Below, piece after piece: positions 1 to 14,100 of a stretch of 64,000 bases of DNA. The translations under genes and the position numbers were made by a program. The first letter of the stretch is position 1; each line of letters starts with the position of its first letter. The notes under the pieces are model-generated. The model saw only the letters and a program-made list of their open reading frames with translations. It was not told where the DNA came from and searched no databases. The stretch spans positions 62,001 to 126,000 of the forward strand of contig JBAMJV010001285.1 of assembly GCA_037951105.1 (NCBI GenBank), given 5' to 3'. Source of the stretch: Echinarachnius parma. Taxonomy: Eukaryota > Echinodermata > Echinoidea > Clypeasteroida > Echinarachniidae.

Positions 1-538
1 GAAAGCATGTTCACACTGTCTTACAAGTAAATATTCAGGTTCATAATAACCCTCTTTAGAGTTAATGTATGTAGTCTTTGATGGTATCCATGGTGACGAA
101 TAATTTGAAGAGGAAGTTTACGCTGATACTTCACCACATAGAAATTCTTCCTTAGAAGTGGTGGTGTCCTAATAAGAAGGACCCACTCATTGTGTAGAGT
201 TATTTTACAAGGTAGGCCTACAATGATTAAGAACAACCAAGTATGGATGGACCCACATGAGCCAGCATTTGGAGGCATATAAACCAGTCAGCAACCAGTA
301 ACATAACTCGGGGAAGTCTACGAGGTAGATGGGGAAGTCTACGAGGTAGATGGGTAAGAAAAATGAGGTTGATACTGGTTGAGGCATTTAACCCACTGCG
401 CTCAACAGAGAAGCTTGAATTGCTGATTCCTGCAACACCTCTGCCTAGAAGTATGAGATACTTTTTTTCTTCTTTTGAGCAGACACCCAAGTTTTGTTTT
501 GGCCCACCAATATCTGAAAAACATTGACATTTTCTCAC
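1..538. other. Left edge, intron sequence of the EF-hand/WW-like gene
   Basis: No further exon is recognised. A 21-bp direct repeat (gaagtctacgaggtagatgg) occurs twice in tandem around 311-352. Confidence 0.4.
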
Positions 539-710
539 CGCCTCCATTTGTTGGTTCCTCTTGATCTCTACTCTGAGTTGGTGATGGAGGTCGGCAACCT
601 TTGCCTCAAGCAAGTCGACGTTCTCCTTCGTGTCCGTCAGCGTCTTGGTCGTCTCTTCCAGCTTGGCCTTCAGCTCTCTCAGGTCGAATTCCTTCTCCCT
701 CACCGTTGCC
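539..710 (-). CDS. EF-hand/WW-like gene, exon 16 (coiled coil)
   Basis: Acceptor GTTTCCAG, donor GCG|GTGAG. It encodes 57 residues of heptad-rich helix ([20 protein letters not shown]). The donor shows that the gene continues left of the window; no further exon is seen in 1-538. Confidence 0.88.
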
Positions 711-3700
711 CTGGAAACACAATAACAATAATTTGTAAGGTTTGATTTCATGTTCCTCAATGTTACCATCACAAAAATACACTGATGATGTTTTATGCAT
801 CAAATAAGACATGAAGTTTGAATTAAACTTAAATTGAATAGTATTTAAAAAAATCAAGTTTGCATATAGAAATAATCATGACAAATAGTTAATAATCCAG
901 AATGTTTGCTACATGTGAACCTTGCAAGAATGTAAAGTTTGAGAAATAAGTCATATTTTACAATTGGTATTATAAATTGGTTCCAACTTTTATGAACACA
1001 TTATATAAAATGACAGTATCTGCAGCATTGGCTCGTACAGTCTCATACATAAATTAAACATTGATTAAGTATTTTTACATGTGTATCATACTCAAAATGC
1101 TCTCTGTTACAAGATACTACTTTTTCATACATCTACTACAGAAAAGAGACAGTAAAACTATATTTTCTGATTTTCATTTAGCTTACTGTGTCATGTTCTG
1201 GATGTCTCTCAGTGCCTCCAGACTCCTCTCAGCCTTGTCTCCTTCAGTTGCTACAAAGAAAATGAAAAACAGAGAGAAAAAAACACATTTGTATTTATTT
1301 TAACACATCAGCAAGTAAACATAGTAATACGCAAAATATTTTAATTTGTTATGACTTTGGTACCAACTCGTGAAGAGTTCTTGCAATTGCCATGAAAATC
1401 TAAATTTTTGTTGACAAGCGCCTAATTTTGTTGGAGCTCGAGATTGTTGCATTAAGAGTTGTGATCAATCACAAAGTTGCGATTAAACACAAGTCAGAAA
1501 GTATGTGCCATTGAGCCAATCAAATTTGCGCATATATATTTTTGGATTTTTAATCACAGTTTTAATTGCAACTTTGCAATTGATCAACACCTCCTTGGTA
1601 ACAAATGGATATTTACCTCTGGCCTCCAGCCCCTGCATCTTGGTGTTGAGTTTGTCCCTCTCCCGTTCCAGAGCCTCGATCTGCTTCCCTCGCAAATCAT
1701 TCTGTAAACACCAGAAGGAGTAGGATTATTGTTGGCAGTTTGATTATACAATTTGCAAAATACTTCTCCTTAATACGTGTGGTTTGCGGTTGCACCATTA
1801 AGAGGGGGGAGGATTGGTGAGTCCTGAAAAAGACTGGTTGGTAGAGTCCTAAAAAAGACTGTTGGTATTCCTTCTAGGATAGTCCTAAAAAGGACTGTTG
1901 GTAGTCCTAGAAAGGACTGTTGGTAGTCCTAGAAAGGACTGTTGGTAGTCCTAGAAAGGACTGTTGGGATAGTCCTGAAAAGGACTGTTGGTATTCTTTC
2001 TAGGACAGTCATAAAAAGGACAGTTGGTAGTCCTAGAAAGGGCTGTTGGGATAGTCCTGGAAAGGACTGTTGGTATTGTAAGGAGAGGGTGGATGGTAGG
2101 AGGGGCTCGTCGTTTCGAATAGGTTGACTATCCGTCGTCAGGAGTGGGGACTTGTTGGCGTGCGCGGGCTTAAGGCTTGGGGTTGCGGACGTAGGTGACG
2201 TGCTATCGGCGTGGTGTACTTCTCCTTGTGCAATATTATTTGTATCCAGTAAAACAATTTATGGGGGCACCGGGCGCATGAGCCTCCAATTTGACAAAAA
2301 GAGGACCTTCGGATGCTCACTGCACATAATGATTATTACCCCGATCGGATACACACTGTAATCAATCCAGTACACGTACATTGCACATTTTCCACTCTCT
2401 GGGAGCATTCTAGCCAGGCACCATACAAGCGCACCCAGTGCTCCAATCCTTCCAGGTACCCATTTACAGTATACACCTGGGCTGAGAGCAGCAAATGTGG
2501 TTAATTTGAATTAATTTTTCCACATTTCCCACTCCCTAGGGAGCATTCCAGCCAGGCGAATTACAACTTAGCTCACAAGTGTAAGGGAACTCTGCTGCAA
2601 TCCTTCCAGTTACCAGGTACTACATGTATTTCTAAACATAAAACTTCATGTCAGCATGTTATATATTACCTCTCGTTCATATACATGCCTATTCAAGTTA
2701 TATGAGCCAGAAATAGATAAAAGTTGAAGCGTCTTTTGCCAAAATATTGTCATATTGTCACTCCCCGGAGGCTACAACTCACCTGCCCCTCCCCCCCCCC
2801 CCCTCGTTAGCCTATGCTGATAAATAATAACAAATTACCTCAGCCTTGGTTTTCTCAAGTGTCTTGGATGTTTTCTCCAGGGCATCAGCATTGGCCTTGT
2901 TCTCCTTGGTCACCTTGGCCAGTCGTTCCTCAAGGTCCTGTAAAACAAATATGATGCATTTCATTACTCATTAATTGAATAAATCAACAAACTATTATTT
3001 CTGACTGCTGGATATTTCACTACAATCACCTCTATTTCTAACATCTTCCTGCATGATATAATAATAATAATATAATAGAATTGATCTATACTCCGCAAAA
3101 AAAGAAACTGGACACTTGTATAAGTTGAAATATTTCATACTAATGTACGATAAAGTGTACATGATCATATATCAAATTAAAGGGAATTTAGTCCTCTACG
3201 TGCAGGGTATAACTTAAAGGTGTAATCGTTCATGCATGAAATGCCATGGTCAATTAACAACAGCAAGGTCTGTTTTCAAAAATAGCAAAACAATGAGGGA
3301 CCACACCATTCGACTGAAATGATAGTAAGCGTTTCACTTAAAACAAGATGAGCGGGGCAACTAAATTATGACATTATTCAACTTTATTGTTATGAACAAA
3401 CTCTGGAAATACAAATTTGTCAATAAAACAGGGCCAGGTTATGAGAGCATTATCATACTGGTCTGTATTAGAGGCATGAAGCTTGTCTATTTCATGTGTC
3501 CCCTCCAATTTTAACCATATTTACCTAGAGAAATGGCATGTTAAAGACTGCCCAACTGTTTGACCAAGGGTGACTTCAGGTTTTGAAGATATTTGGACTA
3601 CGGTAGAATCCTTGAGAAGAATTTATACCATTTTCATGCTGAAATAAGGGCAAAAACTGTGGTTTTGACTAATAAAGCTTTGCCATGGAATTCCCCATTT

Positions 3701-6700
3701 TGTTACTTTTTGATTAAAATACCACCTATAACGTTCACAATTTGTCTTCATTTATACTCTTTATTGAGATGACGATAGAAAAGGTCACATTTGTAATGAA
3801 AAAATATGCCATCTCATGAATATAGCGTTTTAGATTATGCTTATCAACATTTATATGGTTGCATGGATGTTCCATTTTTGCTATTTTTGAAAACAGACCT
3901 TGGTGTGGTTAATTGACCGTGACAAGTCATGCATGAATGATTTCATCTGGATTTTATGCGAATATTGAAGAGGGTACTTTTATCTTTAATTTGATATACA
4001 ATATCATATATTTTATCGTTAATGAATACGAAATATTTGGTCTCATACAAGTGTCCAGTTTCTTTTTTTGCGGAGTATATATAGCGCATATATATGATTG
4101 ACCATCATTTCTAAGCACTTTACACTGTTATTATTACCCTCATCATCAGATACACAGACAGAATCAACCTGCACTTGAATCGCAATCTCAATTCCCTAGT
4201 GAGTATTGTATCCCGGCTACTGTTATAGGTGCACATTGATAATGATCTCTCTATTAAATCATTATTTTGATTAAACATTTCATTCACAAATGGTTGAAAC
4301 CTAGTACTATAGTGGTAACTATAGAGTTATTGTATTGCCCACCTTTCTCCATTTTGTCTCTTTCGCCAGCTCCTTCTTGGTGGCCAGGAGGTCTTCTGCA
4401 GACGCTGTCAGCTGCTCCATCTCCAGCTCCCTGAAACAACATCAAATGATAATGATAATAATAATAATAATAATAATAATACTAATACTAATAATAATAA
4501 TACAAATAAAGATAATTATAATAATACTTAATAATAAGGAAAATAATAGAATTTATGATAATAATAAAAACAAAATAATAATAATAATACAAATAAAGAT
4601 AATTATAATAATACTTAATAATAAGGACAATAATATAATTTAATTATGATAATAATAAAAAAAATAATAATATCAACAATAATCACAATCATAATGATAG
4701 AAATAATAATATTAATCAAATTAGTAAATTTACCTGCCGACCAGTCTCTCCTGCTGCAGGGTGATGTATTTCTTAGGGGGTACGCGGGACGACTCGCCGG
4801 TTCTCTTGTTGAACCAGAAGGATCCTACATTGCCTGTGTACAAGTGGCACCACTCATGCTGTAGATAATAAAACACAAAAATGAAATATATATTTATTTT
4901 TTTACATATACATTTCTTTTTTAATTGTTATTCTGATTATCTTGTTAAACTAAAAGAACCCCTTACTTTGCCTATGTACAGGTGGCACCACTCATGCTGT
5001 GGAAACCATGTTGTAGTTGAAGGATCAATCTTTTTTTTAAATAGACAAATCTAGAAACAACATATTAATTATACATCCTGTATGGAAATAACATGAGTGG
5101 TCCATCAAAACATATATTAAATTGAATACATATTTCATAATTAATGTTTTTTCAAGTTATATACAACAATTTTCAAGCAAAGTCTTAAGTTTCCAAACTT
5201 TTCATCTTACCAATATAAATGCACAAATAAATACTTTTAAAATTATAAGAGTAATAAGAGCTTTAACAAAACATTACATTCACTGAAATTCCTGCACAGC
5301 ATGCATTCTTATACACAACTTTTCATATAAACCTGCATAAATAATTGCATTCAAATGAACAAGAGTAACAACCTTAATCAAACATGATGTTCACAGAAAT
5401 ATTTTTAAAATGAAATTAAATAATTACCAGCGCTGATACCAATTAACAGCAACCTGCACTATATAATTGTACCAATATATATACACCTATCATATGTCAC
5501 TCGCTTGCTTATATTTACACCTGCACCGATTATCTCGTCACGTATATACAAGTACCAAGTCCCTCCTCATTAGTAGCGTGTACACACCACATGTAATCTA
5601 GGCCCTCCATTAGTTCTAACCCCCCTCAGACAGACCTTCAAAACTACTACCCTTAGCAACGACGCAGACTACTACCCCATCAGACCCTTTGGAACATTCT
5701 CCATCAAAATTGGGAGTTTTATGAATAAATAATGGTCAGAATTTCACTTTTTACACTGGGGGTGTATATGTAACAAATAGTAATGATAGTTCCACTTGGT
5801 TTTCTCATGATAAATAATAATGCATCACATAAATAATAACCCAAAACAAACTTTTAGAATCACTCCAGTTTTCAATATGTAATCGTGTCTGAATCCATAG
5901 ACTAGTACGCCCAGAGCCGAAGTCCTATCGTTTGTATAGAGGGGCAGCCAACCATGACACACCACTTAGTTGATCGATGAGTTAACATAACAATAGGAAG
6001 CCACTGCAGTGGAGATAACACACTGGGGTTATCACGTTAGGGACCCTCTATTTATTGATAGTAAATATCTGTAGTTGATTTAAGAAGATTTTAACTTCAG
6101 AAAAGCGGATAACATAAATTGATTTCTGCTTATAATAAGTTATATGCTTATGTTTGCTCTGGTTTGTTTATTTTAATAAATAATTATAGTGAACACTTTT
6201 TGAAAAAGAAAACAGAGCTATAGAAATAAGTTACATAACTGTATACAATTCGTACATGTTTTTGAATATTTGTTTCATATTTCTTTTACTTCTACTTTCT
6301 CATGTTTATCTACATCAAGCTTTATACTTATATGAATTTATGGGCTAAATGTACCCATTTTATAGCAAGTACATGTGTGACCTTACACCACAAAACGACC
6401 AATACAAAGTCAGGGAAATGATTATGCTGATTTTTACATGACATTACAGTAAAATTCATTACCTTTAAAATGGTATATAATTTGTCATAATATGCAGACA
6501 AGGCAAATCATCTGAAAAAGAGCGCCAAAGATTTGGAAAATGGCTGAAGCAGTTTTAAAACAAGGGAAAAGCTGTAATCTGATAATTTTGATTTGATTGA
6601 AAAAACATATTTAAACTTGATTTAGGACAATCAAAATTTCACAGAAGCTAGATAAAGATACCTTAATTCAGGAAATACAAAAACCCTGAATTTCATATTT

Positions 6701-9700
6701 TAAACCAAATTTGACTATTTCAGCTAATAACAGAGAAACTATATCCGCGACATAACGGTCGTTTTGTGGTGTAAGGTCACATATGTACTTTCATTAATAC
6801 ATTCATTATTCCTAGTTAATTCAAAGTATGTATGATTGCTTAAATTGCTCAAATCATTTACATCTTTCTCACTTTCTATCAATATATCTAGAAAACAAAA
6901 TAGTTTTGCTTTTTTTAGTTTTGATGAATAAAAAGACAATTATATATGTAAATCCAAAGCTAATCTCACAAAATACTCTACATGATTACCATCATAACTT
7001 ATTTATTTTGCTAGATTAAAGAATATAAGTAGATTTCATTTCAAATCTTGTTTAAAAAAAATGTAGACTGCACTAAACACCTAGCAAGCTACTGCTACAT
7101 ACATGTATTTTGTTTAAAGCCACACATCAAACAAAGCAAAACAGTCCAACCAAATGTAAAGACAATACAACATGGATAGATCATCAGAATTGAACACTTT
7201 TCACATCACCAGCAAGAATAAAAAAAGATAAGAAAATGGTAGACTTACAGGATACGGATCCCTTGCTCTATACAACGTCACAATCAACCTCTTGGCCATG
7301 GGAACAAAGAAGCCATATGTGACATGATCGTACAATTAATATGAAAACTTAAATGGGACAGCTAGACCATGTACTTAAAGGGATAGTTGAGTTTTGGTAA
7401 AGAGAGTACAAGTTTGGTCAAACTGAATTTTAGTAACCAAAACCTGCACCATTACATTACAAACTGATAGTTATAACTCCACCATGCTCGAAATGAAACT
7501 CAACTATCCCTTTAAGTAACCCCTCACATTACCAGTGAGAAATTAAGGGAAATGTTAAGAAATATGGTTAACTTACCGGGTACGGATCTCTTGCTCTATA
7601 CAACGTCACAATCAACCTCTTGGCCATGGGGACAAAGAAGGCGTATGGCATGCTAATCATCCGACCTGCATCACTGAAAATGAAGGGGGAAAAAATATGA
7701 AGATTTTTACAGATTTTCACAGTTTTCAAATAATATCTTGTATCAAAGTATACATTTACTTAAAATGTATGACTGCATTCATCTATTTGACTCCATAGAT
7801 GTATATTACATGTATGTTGTTTCACATGTATTGTTAAGTTATAATAACATTGGGTGAGAGTGATGAGGGCGATAAGTTATTTTTTTTGATAAATTGAGTT
7901 ATAATGTAGTTTGGAGCTTCCTCCATGTAATTAAAAATCTGAACGCTTCAATTGAAAATATCTTTCTAAGAAATTTGGAATACGTACCAAAACCTGTTCC
8001 ATGCTTCTATTGTAGTACAAATACAAAAAGGTATGATAGAACCACTTAAAGGGTACCACCACCCAAAAATAATATTCTTATAAATGAAAGGTAACATCTT
8101 TAGTATTCCATTCCATCAACAAGTTCATAAAAATATGTTTCCAGAAAAAAATATATAATTGGAAAACGCATCACCATTCTAAAGCATGCATTCATGGGTC
8201 TGCATGTACGAGACTACTTTGTCCAGAGCGAAAGAATCGCCCGGGATTCTATTGTCTCCAAACGTACGCGTGAATAGCATTGGCGCACTCGCAAATGTTT
8301 GGCCCGTACGGAACCAGGAAATAGAAGTGGTTCCGTAAGTGGTGGAAATTAATTGCTTTGTTTATGAATTACACAACCCTTTGAAAAAGGTTGGGTATCT
8401 ATTTGATATCACAAAACGGTACCAAAACATATAATTATGTGTTGTTCTTTGCCTGGTGGTCCCCTTTAAGTTCTATGTAGGTTTTGTAGATTTTGACAAT
8501 ATTTCTTGATCCCTTGATACATGATTATCTCAGATATACAAAAAGTGACTGCCCTTCTCTTTCTCAACAACGATATGTTGTTTTTGCAATAACATTTGTT
8601 TCAATCAATATTGTACCAGTTTGTTTTCATGAACTTACTTGACAAAGTGATTTGTGATGTGGTTCATATCCTCTTCAGTGAGTTTTAGTCCAATTTCTGC
8701 TGAGTTTATGACCTGCAAGCAAAGAAAACAGTGACAGGAATACAAGAATATAAATATAACATAGTTATCAAGTAATACATTAACATTAAATAATGTCTAT
8801 GTTTCTCACTTTGTATATCAGATCTAAAATTTATATTAAAGTGAAACCAGTAAAGTGTCTAACTCCACAAAAATTACTTGGAGCTTCCTCGTTTCTCCTC
8901 TACCATGTTGTTTAGCTTATGGTAAGAGAAGAATAAAATAGGGTTAGATTTTTTCAAATGCCCCTTTAGTATGACGATATCTATCATTCAGCTCAAAAGC
9001 GTTAATTAACGGTCATAAACCTCATAAACGTCTGTTGTAAAAGCTGACGCATATTTTCGCCTTTTTAACCAGGAAAGCAGTGTTCTTTTTCAATGAAACT
9101 TTCACACATCATTCGGACATATCTTACAATGATTTTGGTACAGGATTGAAGTCTCAAATGTCATTTTGGGCAATATCTTACACTTTACAGGTGCACCTTT
9201 AACTATTCATCATAAATTACTCAGAAAGAAATGCTTCATCCACCACTGACACATAGTACCATTTTAAGGTCCAGTCTGTTTTTCTTCTAAAGCTAATAAC
9301 TATCTCAAAATTGTACTTATTCCAATAAAAAGATCTTTCAGAAATACCTTTCTTCTGAAGAAATGCTGTCTTTAGTCTCTTAGGAAATACATTACTGAGA
9401 TTGACTTTCACAATCATAGTTCAACCGGAAATCAACTATTAAAATGCATCTAAATTCTTACCTTGATGAAATCCTTGATGCTGATCTTCCCGTCTTTGTT
9501 CATGTCGGCAATCTCAAAGAAATCCATCAGAGCCTTCTCAAACAGGTCTGGTTCTTGGAAGTGCCATGCATCATAGTCCAGGGGCCTTGCCTCACTGCAA
9601 AAAATAATGTTGATAATTTTTTTTTATCAAGAGGTATACACCTCATTCAAAACACTAATTTCCCTACAGGGGAATGTTTCACAAAGATTCAACTCTAAAG

Positions 9701-10660
9701 TTGGACCTAGCTATTATGGAAAGCCTTTAGTTTCTTTGTAAGATTATTGAAACAGTTCTTTTTAAAAGGCATACATTTTGATAAAAACAATATTAGTTAT
9801 TACGAAGGAGCCTTGGAAGTTCTTGATATAAATTAGTGCTAGAAGTCTCAAATTTATGCCAAGCCTGATATAATTTTAATTTTAACTTAGTATCTTTGTG
9901 AACCACCCCCCCCCCCCCCCCCCCGGCATTTTTCCTAGTCATATGTTAGATGTTGTCTACCACTAATTATAAGCAAACATGAGCATGGAATGTGAATATG
10001 AAAAGAATGTTCTTATTGTCTTCTCTTTTATAAGAAAAATAATTAGTCATGCCAGTTATTTAAATGACGCTATATTTTATTGAATCATACAGGTATTGAT
10101 ACTAAATACAAAAATAAAGAAAACTAAACAAATTCAACCAATAAAAGAGGACCCAACTCACCTTCCTTCTCCAGTTTCTTTGTTGAAGTACATAACTCCA
10201 TTCTTGAAACCCTTGTCCAATATCACCCAGTGATTCTGTAGGACATATAGCAAGACAATATAAATAAATGTTCATAATAAAATGCTTTGTTCATACAGGA
10301 TTCTACTACTGAACACATAGGGTGGAATTCACAAAGGAGGTTTGTAGGAGGTTTGTACAAACCATGGTTTGACCATGGTTTACATCTATGGAATGCCATT
10401 TGTAAACTGATTTAGAAAGAATGTAAACTCCTTGTTAACAATGTCGATTTACAATTTACTTGTATATGAGCAGCATTCCATAGATGTAGACCAAGGTAAA
10501 ACCATGGTTTGTACAAACCTCCTACAAACCTCCATTGTGAATTCCACCCATTGATATTGTACAATTATGCAATCATTCACACATTTCTATCATTTGTCAT
10601 CTCTATCTATTTATATATCTATCTGCTTCTCTATCTACTTCTCTTATCTATCTATTTACA

Positions 10661-10734
<74 letters not shown>

Positions 10735-10774
10735 CCTACCTACCTACCTACCTACCTACCTACCTACCTACCTT

Positions 10775-10813
<39 letters not shown>

Positions 10814-10822
10814 CTCTGTCTG

Positions 10823-10915
<93 letters not shown>

Positions 10916-11080
10916 AAAAAACAACGAAAGTTAATAAAATACTCCGCAAAAATTGTTTTTGGTAATATTTCGGCCATAGGCCTATGGCCTAAATATTACT
11001 GAAAACATTTCACTGAGTTTGTTATTACTTTCGTTGTTTTCTTACATTTCGACTCTGAACAGAACTTTTACCTATATTAA

Positions 11081-11111
<31 letters not shown>

Positions 11112-11128
11112 GTATCTATGTATCTATG

Positions 11129-11190
<62 letters not shown>

Positions 11191-14100
11191 AAAAAAAAAA
11201 AACGAAAGTTAATAAAATACTCCGTGAAAATTGTTTTCGGTAATATTTCGGCCATAGGCCTATTGCCTTAATATTACTGAAAACATTTCACTGAGTATTT
11301 TATTAACTTTCGTTGTTTTCTTACATTTCGACTCCAAGCAGAACTTTTACCTATATTTATATCTATCTACCCTTCATATCACTGCCTACTGTATATTCCT
11401 CATTCTATGTTTATGAACGTTTATCTATCCGTCCATACATTCAACAATCTTATCTTTTGAACTCCTTTTTTTCCTACTTATCACATATTTGTCTGTCTCA
11501 TTTTTGTTATCTCATCTTTCTATTCTTCTGTCTGCACGTATGCAAACACTCAAGATAACTTGCTCATTCAAGCACCTGAATAACAATAGGGTACCAAGAA
11601 TGACCCAGTGTGTTTAATCATACCACTTGGTTCTAAAACCAAAGCGGTATATAGTTTTCAAAACAGATTATCATCACAACCAACCTAAAGGGAACATACA
11701 CTTCAAACTAAAAATTTAATTGAAATATAAACTATTTAAATACTCGGGAATCTATTTTAACACTTAAAATTTTTTTTTTTTTAAAGAAAACAAAATATAT
11801 TTGCACAGCTGCCTAAAACTCTTAGTTTATCTGTATTACATACTTTTCTTCCCAAGTGAAAGTCTTGTTCTTTCCTTCAACTTAATCTGCTTATGAGGAC
11901 AATAAGAGGAATTATCACTTATCCAGATTACCCGTGGAATTACTAGTCACCATGGCATGACATGGCACAAGGATAGGCTGTTTGTTAAATCACACAATGC
12001 ATTTATAATGTGATATATAAAATTGTGGTCAATTGCCATATATACAAAGAAAGAAAATTGGGTATACTTATAGCTTTCGAAAATTATTGTTTTCTATTCG
12101 TGCCAAATCTTACCCATCAAAATGAAGACAAAATCAAATTGAAAATATATTTTCTACCAACTATACAAACAGTTGTCAATACTTATTACAAATTATACCT
12201 TCTTATACCTGCTAATACCCGATAGTCACTTTATGAGAAATGAGACATTCAAATCATAAAATTAGCTCTTGCATACCACACATTTGGCGCATAATCACTT
12301 AACCCCTTCAAGACCATTTGTTTTGAGTAAAACATCAATTTCTCTATAGATGCAAGGCCAAGTACTTTCTGGATTTTTCTGAATGGGTCCATTTATACAA
12401 AATTAAAGGGGACCACCAGGCAAAGAACAACACATTATTATATGTTTTGGTACCGTTTTGTGATATCAAATAGATACCCAACATTTTGCAAAGGGTTGTG
12501 TAATTCATAAACAAAGCAATTCATTTCCACCACTTACGGAACCACTGCTATTTACTGGTTCCATACGGGCCAACCATTTGCGAGTGGGCCAATGCAGCTA
12601 TTCACGCGCACGTTTGTAAACAATAGATTCCCGGACGATTCGTTTGCTCTGCACGCATTGCAATTCACCGCACACATAGCAGTCTGCGTAATTCAGACCG
12701 CATGAACGCATGCTTTAGAATGGTGATGCGTTTCCAATTATATTTGTTTCTTTCTGGAAACATATTTTTGTGAACTTGTTGATGGAATGGAATACTAAAG
12801 ATGTTACCTTTCTTTAATAAGAATATTATTTTTGGGTGGTGGTACCCTTTAAGTTAACCCATTGCCTACAGGAACCAGGTTAGGTCCCATATTTATTCTA
12901 AGAGGATTGGCAAATCTAGAAGGGAACAGGTTAAGTTCAGGTCTACACACTAACCTGAGAAGCGGCATCTATCTTGGCGTAGTAGAACCTCAGCATGTGG
13001 ATACCAAACGGGGCAAACTCATCATATGTCATGGGACTTTCCTGTCGAAGGAGAAGGCAACAGAAAAAAAATCAAGATTAACATATCTTTGAATTCCACT
13101 TATTTGACAGTTTTAATGTTATTCAAAAATGTAATATACTATGTTTATATGTTGGTATCATGTTCATATATCACTTTGTCACTTTGTCTAAATTCTGATT
13201 TTGATCGCAGATGAAATGGGAGTAGACCGAATGGATAAATAGATCAGTGGACAATTTTTACGAAAGAGTATTCATGAAGGCTATACAGCATGCGTTTTTA
13301 AACTTTGCAAAAACCTGTTTTATCTTTAAAATAGAAAGACTACCAACCTTAACATTCTCTCTCCCGTGGCAGATGTCTTTCATCAGCTTGTTGATCTCCA
13401 GTTTAGACAACTGCAGATCCAAACGAGGGGAATTCATCAACTGTACAGAACAAGAAAGATAGATAATGATCATATTAATTACAATTACAATTTGTATTGT
13501 TATTGGTACTATACAGGGTGGCCCAGAAAGGATGCAACACCTACGATCGTTAATTTCATCAACACCATCGACCAAATGTCTTCTTTTTTTTTTTTGATTG
13601 GGTAGAACATTCTTTTTCCAACAAAATGATACCATGAGCATTGATTTTGGGTAAGGCGTTTGGATCCTAGGGCCATTTTTCTGAGGCAATGTCGTTTCCT
13701 AAATTTGCTACTTTTTCGTCTCCAGCGATCCTCTGAACACCGAGACATTCTCACCCCACGGCCTGCCATAGAATTAGCTGTACAGAAGAACCGCATGACT
13801 GCTCTCCCTTTGTAAGAAAGACAATGTGAGCCATTCTTATGTACAGCTAATTCTACGGCAGGCCGTGGGGCGAGAATGTCTCAGTGTTCCGAGGATCGCT
13901 GGAGACGAAAAAGTAGCAAATTTAGGAAACGACATTGCCTCAGAAAAATGGCCCTAGGAGCCAAAACGCCTTACCCAAAATCAATGCTCATGGTATCATT
14001 TTGTTGGAAAAAGAATGTTCTACCAATGACATTTGGTCGATGGTGTTGATGAAATTAACGATCGTAGGTGTTGCATCCTTTCTGGGCCACCCTGTATATA

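Noticed and set aside
4335..4643. Open frame of about 100 codons rich in Ile/Asn
   Set aside because: The first part is the antisense of exon 12 and the rest is an ATA microsatellite.
10509..11243. Open frames of over 100 codons reading (YLSI)n
   Set aside because: They are translations of the TATC microsatellite; no codon bias, no homology, and they end where the array ends.
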